From positions 1 through 10,388 of the forward strand of contig JBGPKH010000298.1 of NCBI GenBank assembly GCA_041485845.1: 10,388 nt of DNA. The letters run 5' to 3'. The notes under the pieces were generated by a model. That model saw only the letters and a list, made by a program, of their open reading frames with translations. It did no database searches and had not been told where the DNA came from. This DNA is from OMOG01 sp041485845. Its GTDB lineage: Bacteria; Acidobacteriota; Terriglobia; Bryobacterales; Bryobacteraceae. Position numbers and translations under genes: made by a program. Every line of letters starts with the position of its first letter. Position 1 is the stretch's first letter. Below, piece after piece: positions 6,785 to 10,388 of the stretch.

Positions 6785-8441
6785 CAGACCCACCGGCGTT
6801 GTTTGTGCCGCCCTGCTGCTCCTGATGGTGTCGCTGGCGGGCGCGCCTCCGGAGCCGCGCGTGCAATTCGTCAACGTGGGCGCCGAAGCCGGTTTCACCT
6901 TCCGCCACGAAAATGGCGCCTCACCCGCCAAGCACATGTTTGAGACCTTCGGGTCCGGCGTGGCCTTCATCGATTTCGATAACGACGGCCTTCCCGACGT
7001 CTTCTTCGCCAACGGCGCCGACCTCGCCCATGGAAAGCCTTCACCTGGCAACGTGCTCTACCGGAACCTCGGCAAAGGCAGGTTCGAAGATGTCACCGCC
7101 AAAGCCGGCGTGGCCGGCAACGGTATGTTCGCTACCGGCGTAACGGCCGGCGACTACGACAACGACGGCTTCCTGGACATTTATGTAACCGGATACGGCG
7201 GCAACCAACTCTTCCACAATCAAGGCGACGGCACATTTATCGATGTCACCGCCAAAGCCGGCGTCGGCGGCGGAGGATGGAGCAGCAGCGCGGCCTGGCT
7301 AGACTATGACCGCGACGGCCGCCTCGACCTCTTCGTGGCCCGTTATGTGGAATACGATCTCAAGAACGCGCCCTACTGCGGCTATAACAAGGATGGCTAC
7401 CGGATGTACTGCGACCCGCAACAGTTTGATGGCACGCCGAGTCTCCTCTACCACAACAACGGCGACGGCACGTTCACCGAAGTCTCGAAAAAGGCGGGCG
7501 TGGCGAATCCGGCAGGCAAGGGCCTGGGAGTCGCGACGGGCGATATCGATGGGGACGGCTGGCCCGATATCTTCGTGGCGAACGACGGCGTACGCAATTT
7601 CCTCTACCGCAACCGCGGCGATGGCACGTTCGCCGACGTCACCTACGGGGCCGGCGTCGGCTTCGACATGGATGCCAAAGCGCTGGCCGGCATGGGGACG
7701 GAGATTGCCGACTACGACGGCGACGGTCTGCCCGATATTTTCCTGACCGCTTTTGCGCGCCAGTACAATCCGCTCTTCCACAACCGGGGAAAGCTCCTGT
7801 TTGAAGACGCCACCATCAAAGCGGGACTTCCATCTAAAGTCCTGTCGCTGGGATTCGGGACCAAGCTCTTCGACTTCGACAATGATGGCCAACTCGACAT
7901 TTTCATCACCAATGGCCATGTAACCGATAACGTGCGGCTTTACGATCCGCAGCTCTCCTACCGGCAGACCGATCTGCTGTACGAGAATACCGGCGGCGGG
8001 AGGTTTCGCGATGTTTCCGCGGAAAGTGGTCCGGGTTTCCGCGTCCAGCACGTGGGCCGCGGCGCCGCCATCGGTGATTTCGATAACGACGGGGACCTGG
8101 ATATCGTGGTTGCGGACTGCGGCGGCCCGCCCCTCCTGCTGCGCAATGACGGCGGCAACCGTAATCGCTGGCTCGTGATCCGCGCGCGCGGCCGCGAGAG
8201 CAACCGCTTCGGGATCGGCTCCAAAGTACGCGTCACCGCAGGCGGTCGTACTCAGTTCCGCGAGATCAATCCCTACGGGAGCTACCTCAGCACGAGCGAT
8301 GTCCGGCTATATGTGGGGCTGGGGTCCGAGACCACTGTCACTCGCCTCGAAATCGAGTGGCCCAGCTCAAAGAAGCAGGCGCTGGAGCATGTTTCGGCCA
8401 ACCAGACGCTCTTATTGGACGAGGCGAACGCCGCCCGCTGA
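6756..8441 (+). CDS. CRTAC1 family protein: FG-GAP/VCBS-type beta-propeller with C-terminal ASPIC/UnbV domain
   Basis: An exported 561-residue protein (555 if GTG 6774 is used). A signal peptide with hydrophobic core VVCAALLLLMVSLAGA is followed by seven calcium-binding DxDxDGxxD motifs: DFDNDGLPD, DYDNDGFLD, DYDRDGRLD, DIDGDGWPD, DYDGDGLPD, DFDNDGQLD and DFDNDGDLD. These suit a seven-bladed propeller, with intervening LF/YHN.GDGTF segments. Between blades 3 and 4 is the Cys-containing insertion (YCGYNKDGYRMYCDP) seen in this family. The last ~90 residues (from NRWLVIRARG to TRLEIEWPSS) form an ASPIC/UnbV domain. The function of this family in bacteria is not established. The start overlaps the cytochrome by 29 bases (TTG 6756) or 11 bases (GTG 6774). 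Neither has a good Shine-Dalgarno and no ATG is available before the signal core, so coupled translation is likely. Its 3' end overlaps the convergent TPR gene by 30 bp. Confidence 0.9.
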   Translation: MESTRPVPDSRPTGVVCAALLLLMVSLAGAPPEPRVQFVNVGAEAGFTFRHENGASPAKHMFETFGSGVAFIDFDNDGLPDVFFANGADLAHGKPSPGNVLYRNLGKGRFEDVTAKAGVAGNGMFATGVTAGDYDNDGFLDIYVTGYGGNQLFHNQGDGTFIDVTAKAGVGGGGWSSSAAWLDYDRDGRLDLFVARYVEYDLKNAPYCGYNKDGYRMYCDPQQFDGTPSLLYHNNGDGTFTEVSKKAGVANPAGKGLGVATGDIDGDGWPDIFVANDGVRNFLYRNRGDGTFADVTYGAGVGFDMDAKALAGMGTEIADYDGDGLPDIFLTAFARQYNPLFHNRGKLLFEDATIKAGLPSKVLSLGFGTKLFDFDNDGQLDIFITNGHVTDNVRLYDPQLSYRQTDLLYENTGGGRFRDVSAESGPGFRVQHVGRGAAIGDFDNDGDLDIVVADCGGPPLLLRNDGGNRNRWLVIRARGRESNRFGIGSKVRVTAGGRTQFREINPYGSYLSTSDVRLYVGLGSETTVTRLEIEWPSSKKQALEHVSANQTLLLDEANAAR

Positions 8442-9422
8442 GCCTAGCTTTTCAAGCTGGCGGCGGGCTTCCTCGCGGGTTGTGTCGAGTTCCAGCGAGC
8501 GCCCATACGAGTCGATGGCCTGCGCCTTCATCCGCTTGGCCTGGTAGGCCCGCCCCAATTCGAAATAAGCGTCCGATTGAAGCTGCTGATAATAAGCCGT
8601 GGCGGGGAAACTCTTGCCCTCCGGCAGGACCAGCTTCAGGGCGGACAGAGCCCGATCGCTGGAGCCCTTCGCATTGTAAATCCGCGCCAGTCCCAAGTAC
8701 GCTTCTGGCCGGGTCGCATCGAGCGCGATGGCCTTCTTGCAAAGCGCCTCTGCCTCGCTAAACCGCCCTCTTTGGGTGTAGAGCGGCGCAAGCGTCAGAT
8801 AGATCTCCGGCACAACGTACTGAGACGCAAGGGCGGTTTCGAGTTCGCGTATCGCCAGGTCTTCGTTCTTCAGGTCGAGATAGGCAAGGGCGACGTAATA
8901 GTGCGCGGGCGTCATGCTGGGATCGCGGGCCAGCGCCTTGCGATTCAGCTCGATCGACGCTTCGGGATCGCCGAGTTTGCGGTCGACATCACCGAGCAAA
9001 GAGAGGAAGTGCGGGACCTCCGGCCGGTTCTTGAGTCCGCGCTCCAGTTGCTCCTTAGCCTTGCCATTTTGGCCCAGATCGATGTAGATCTTGGCCAGGT
9101 AGAATCGCGCCCAGAGCAGGTTTGGATCGAGGTCGAGTGCCTGCTGCAACTCGGCCTTGGCTTCGGCCATCATTCTCACCGAGTGCTGCGCGAGATAAGC
9201 CTGGCCGAGGAGCATGTGGGCCGCGGCGTACTGCGGGTCCGCGGCCAGAGCGGCTTTGCACTCGCGAATGGCCCCCTCCAAGTCGCCGCGCTGCAGGTGA
9301 TCCGCGCCCGCCTGGACGCGCGCCGCCGCGTCCTCCGCGCATAGAGGCGCGAGAAGAAGGAAGACGATCGCAATCAGCCGCAATGCCACATTGAGATTAT
9401 ACAAGCTTCGGCCGCCCGTCAT
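8412..9422 (-). CDS. Exported tetratricopeptide-repeat protein
   Basis: A 336-residue protein with a signal peptide (hydrophobic core ALRLIAIVFLLLAPLCA, then EDAAARV) and about eight consecutive TPR helix pairs filling the rest, for example GDLEGAIRECKAALAADP, LGDPEASIELNRKALARDP, GRFSEAEALCKKAIALDA and MKAQAIDSYGRSLELDT. TPR arrays bind partner proteins; here the scaffold would act in the periplasm. ATG 9422 is taken as the start, although its only Shine-Dalgarno-like GGAG directly abuts the ATG. A GTG at 9389 (325 residues) gives an equally good signal peptide and lies 6 bases after a TATAAT. A frame extension to 9569 adds 49 low-hydrophobicity residues and runs through the divergent CBS promoter, so I reject it. 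It converges on the CRTAC1 gene with a 30-bp overlap. TPR proteins often accompany this kind of cytochrome, so a functional link is plausible but inferred. Confidence 0.88.
   Translation of the reverse strand: MTGGRSLYNLNVALRLIAIVFLLLAPLCAEDAAARVQAGADHLQRGDLEGAIRECKAALAADPQYAAAHMLLGQAYLAQHSVRMMAEAKAELQQALDLDPNLLWARFYLAKIYIDLGQNGKAKEQLERGLKNRPEVPHFLSLLGDVDRKLGDPEASIELNRKALARDPSMTPAHYYVALAYLDLKNEDLAIRELETALASQYVVPEIYLTLAPLYTQRGRFSEAEALCKKAIALDATRPEAYLGLARIYNAKGSSDRALSALKLVLPEGKSFPATAYYQQLQSDAYFELGRAYQAKRMKAQAIDSYGRSLELDTTREEARRQLEKLGSAGGVRLVQ
9396..9401 (-). promoter_or_regulatory. Consensus -10 box near the TPR gene start
   Basis: On the minus strand the bases read a perfect TATAAT at 9401-9396. 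At 16-18 bp upstream the sequence (GATGAC/AGATGA) is a poor -35. If used, transcription would begin near 9389, on the GTG codon itself, giving a leaderless mRNA. It lies inside the gene if ATG 9422 is the true start, so it may be coincidental. Confidence 0.3.
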
Positions 9423-9532
9423 CTCCAGATCGCTTTCGCCCGATGAGCCGCTGAGGGGCGAAGCCAACGGCCTTCCGCCGCGGAGAGTGAAGGCCCACCG
9501 CATCGCCGCCTTATCTTTTCGCGATTTTGCAC

Positions 9533-9561
9533 TTGACGCAAGGGTTCGGCATCCATAGAAT
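9533..9561 (+). promoter_or_regulatory. Sigma-70-type promoter of the CBS-domain gene
   Basis: TTGACG (9533-9538), a 17-bp spacer and TAGAAT (9556-9561) each differ from consensus at one position. The predicted start near 9568 leaves a leader of about 19 bases that consists almost entirely of the Shine-Dalgarno hairpin described next. Confidence 0.75.
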
Positions 9562-9570
9562 TGATCCAAT

Positions 9571-9586
9571 AAGGAGGGTCCCCTCC
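9571..9586 (+). promoter_or_regulatory. Shine-Dalgarno within a perfect inverted repeat
   Basis: AAGGAGG (9571-9577) is a full-strength Shine-Dalgarno, 9 bases from the ATG at 9587. It is followed at once by its own complement: GGAGG (9573-9577), loop GTCC, CCTCC (9582-9586), ending on the base before the ATG. The CCTCC arm is the same pentamer as the 16S anti-Shine-Dalgarno core, so folding would mask the site. The pairing is directly visible; a regulatory role is inference. Confidence 0.6.
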
Positions 9587-10021
9587 ATGAAGCGGATCTG
9601 CGATCTCCTGAACGACAAGGGTCGGGACATCTGGTCTTTGGCCCCCGGCGCGACCGTGTACGAGGCCATCGATCAGATGGCGCAGAAGGGGGTCGGAGCG
9701 TTGCTTGTCATGGAGGGCAAGCGGCTCGTCGGCATCGTCTCCGAGCGCGATTACGCCCGCAAGGTGATTCTCAAGGGGAAGGCGTCCCGGGAGATTCAGG
9801 TCCGCGAGATCATGTCCCATCCGGTCATCTGCGCCCGTCTGGAGCTGACAGTCGAACAGACGATGGCCCTCATGACCGACAATCACGTCCGGCATCTGCC
9901 GGTTGTGGTCGAGGAGACAGTCGTCGGCGTCATCTCGATCGGCGACGTGGTGCGGGCCATCATCGAGGACAAGGAATTCTATATCCAACAACTGACGACC
10001 TACATCACCAGCGTCGGGTGA
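9587..10021 (+). CDS. Stand-alone CBS-domain-pair protein
   Basis: A 144-residue cytoplasmic protein made of two CBS domains (about 14-65 and 76-130), which together form a Bateman module that usually binds adenine nucleotides and senses energy state or regulates a partner. CBS1 carries PGATVYEAIDQMAQKGVGALLV and GIVSERDYARKV (residues 49-60). CBS2 carries LTVEQTMALMTDNHVRHLPVV and GVISIGDVVRAI. There is no catalytic or DNA-binding domain. The length fits the common single-module CBS family. The start at ATG 9587 is fixed by the AAGGAGG site and by the promoter at 9533-9561; an upstream in-frame start at 9527 would precede the promoter. It is monocistronic as far as visible and divergent from the TPR gene, with which it need not be functionally linked. 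The bound ligand cannot be predicted. Confidence 0.93.
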   Translation: MKRICDLLNDKGRDIWSLAPGATVYEAIDQMAQKGVGALLVMEGKRLVGIVSERDYARKVILKGKASREIQVREIMSHPVICARLELTVEQTMALMTDNHVRHLPVVVEETVVGVISIGDVVRAIIEDKEFYIQQLTTYITSVG

Positions 10022-10388
10022 ACGAGCGGACTGGCGAATCTTTTCCGCCGATCGCGGTGGGCTTGAACTGGCCTTTGCGGAAACAGTCGCGGTCGGCAGG
10101 ATCTCATAACGCCACCCTACCAAATCCGCAGACTGCAACACTTCCCCGCGGCTGCCTCCCCCTGCGTGATCGGCCTCTTGTTCGCTTTCCGCAACGTTGC
10201 AAGCCGGTCTCTATCGGCTTGGGTCATCGGTAGCTGTGCTTCTTGCATCCCCCAAGCTTGTCAAGGGGACACGGAATGTGCGATGCGGCCCGCATCGGTC
10301 CATCGGGCGCCGCCCGACATCCTCGTCCCCGGAAAACCGTCAACGCCGGCCTGATTGCCCACCGAACGCCTCTGGCACGCGCGGCGGC
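10022..10388. other. Non-coding stretch with several inverted repeats
   Basis: No open frame here has a plausible ribosome-binding site or protein-like composition. Visible structure: a perfect palindrome GCAACGTTGC (10191-10200); AAGCCG/CGGCTT (10201-10206, 10215-10220); GCTTGGG/CCCAAGC (10217-10223, 10251-10257), which shares bases with the previous stem; and two close perfect hairpins with GCC loops, CGATGCG/CGCATCG (10281-10297) and TCGGGC/GCCCGA (10303-10317). No T-run terminator follows the CBS gene. No tRNA-like T-arm is visible. Confidence 0.45.

Noticed and set aside
5663..7051. A 462-codon minus-strand open frame.
   Set aside because: It lies opposite the receptor end, the cytochrome and the CRTAC1 start, all clearly real; no domain is recognisable and it arises from high-GC codon bias.
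7299..8051. A 250-codon minus-strand open frame opposite the propeller gene.
   Set aside because: It is the antisense reading of the repetitive DxDxDG codons and has a Val/Ile/Glu-rich composition with no domain.
8446..8458. A small inverted repeat AGCTT/AAGCT just after the CRTAC1 stop as a terminator.
   Set aside because: The stem is only 5 bp and no T-run follows on either strand; it also lies inside the TPR coding region.
9419..10141. A 240-codon minus-strand open frame opposite the CBS gene.
   Set aside because: The CBS protein on the plus strand is unmistakable; the antisense reading resembles no family.
10018..10354. Two short plus-strand frames after the CBS gene.
   Set aside because: No Shine-Dalgarno, Pro/Arg-rich composition, and no recognisable motif.

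Overview
The window is high-GC bacterial DNA. Its gene content points to an acidobacterium of the Solibacter/Bryobacterales type: a very long carboxypeptidase-regulatory-domain TonB-dependent receptor, a Tat-exported Gfo/Idh/MocA oxidoreductase, a CRTAC1-type FG-GAP/ASPIC protein beside a multiheme cytochrome, and TPR proteins. This assignment rests on family knowledge; there is no rRNA or other marker gene here.

Layout. (1) 1-680, minus strand: the start of a respiratory complex I cluster, nuoJ followed by nuoK (nuoK cut by the window edge), joined by an ATGA overlap. nuoJ has no nuo gene upstream, so the cluster appears to begin at nuoJ. (2) 681-966: divergent spacer. (3) 967-2070, plus: Tat-signal Gfo/Idh/MocA dehydrogenase. 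(4) 2071-2687: a gene-poor stretch holding a dead fragment of what looks like an amidohydrolase gene. It is split by a 280-bp insertion made of two 140-bp tandem copies of a hairpin-rich repeat with internal heptamers. Next come a short tandem 9-mer and a strong sigma-70-like promoter (TTGACA, 17 bp, TATAAC). (5) 2688-8441, plus: three overlapping genes, namely the TonB-dependent receptor, a seven-heme c-type cytochrome and a seven-motif FG-GAP/ASPIC (CRTAC1) protein. (6) 8412-9422, minus: an exported TPR protein whose 3' end overlaps that of the CRTAC1 gene by 30 bp. (7) 9533-10021, plus: a stand-alone CBS-domain-pair protein with its own promoter and a Shine-Dalgarno sequence that can fold into a perfect hairpin. 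(8) 10022-10388: no convincing gene, several inverted repeats.

How the parts may work together. The receptor, cytochrome and propeller are probably transcribed from the promoter at 2628-2656 and translationally coupled. All three carry export signals, so they would form one cell-envelope module: outer-membrane uptake or anchoring, periplasmic or surface electron transfer, and an extracytoplasmic calcium-binding propeller. This is the most system-like part of the window. Its substrate cannot be read from the sequence. The repeat insertion in the amidohydrolase remnant is the clearest sign of recent genome rearrangement.
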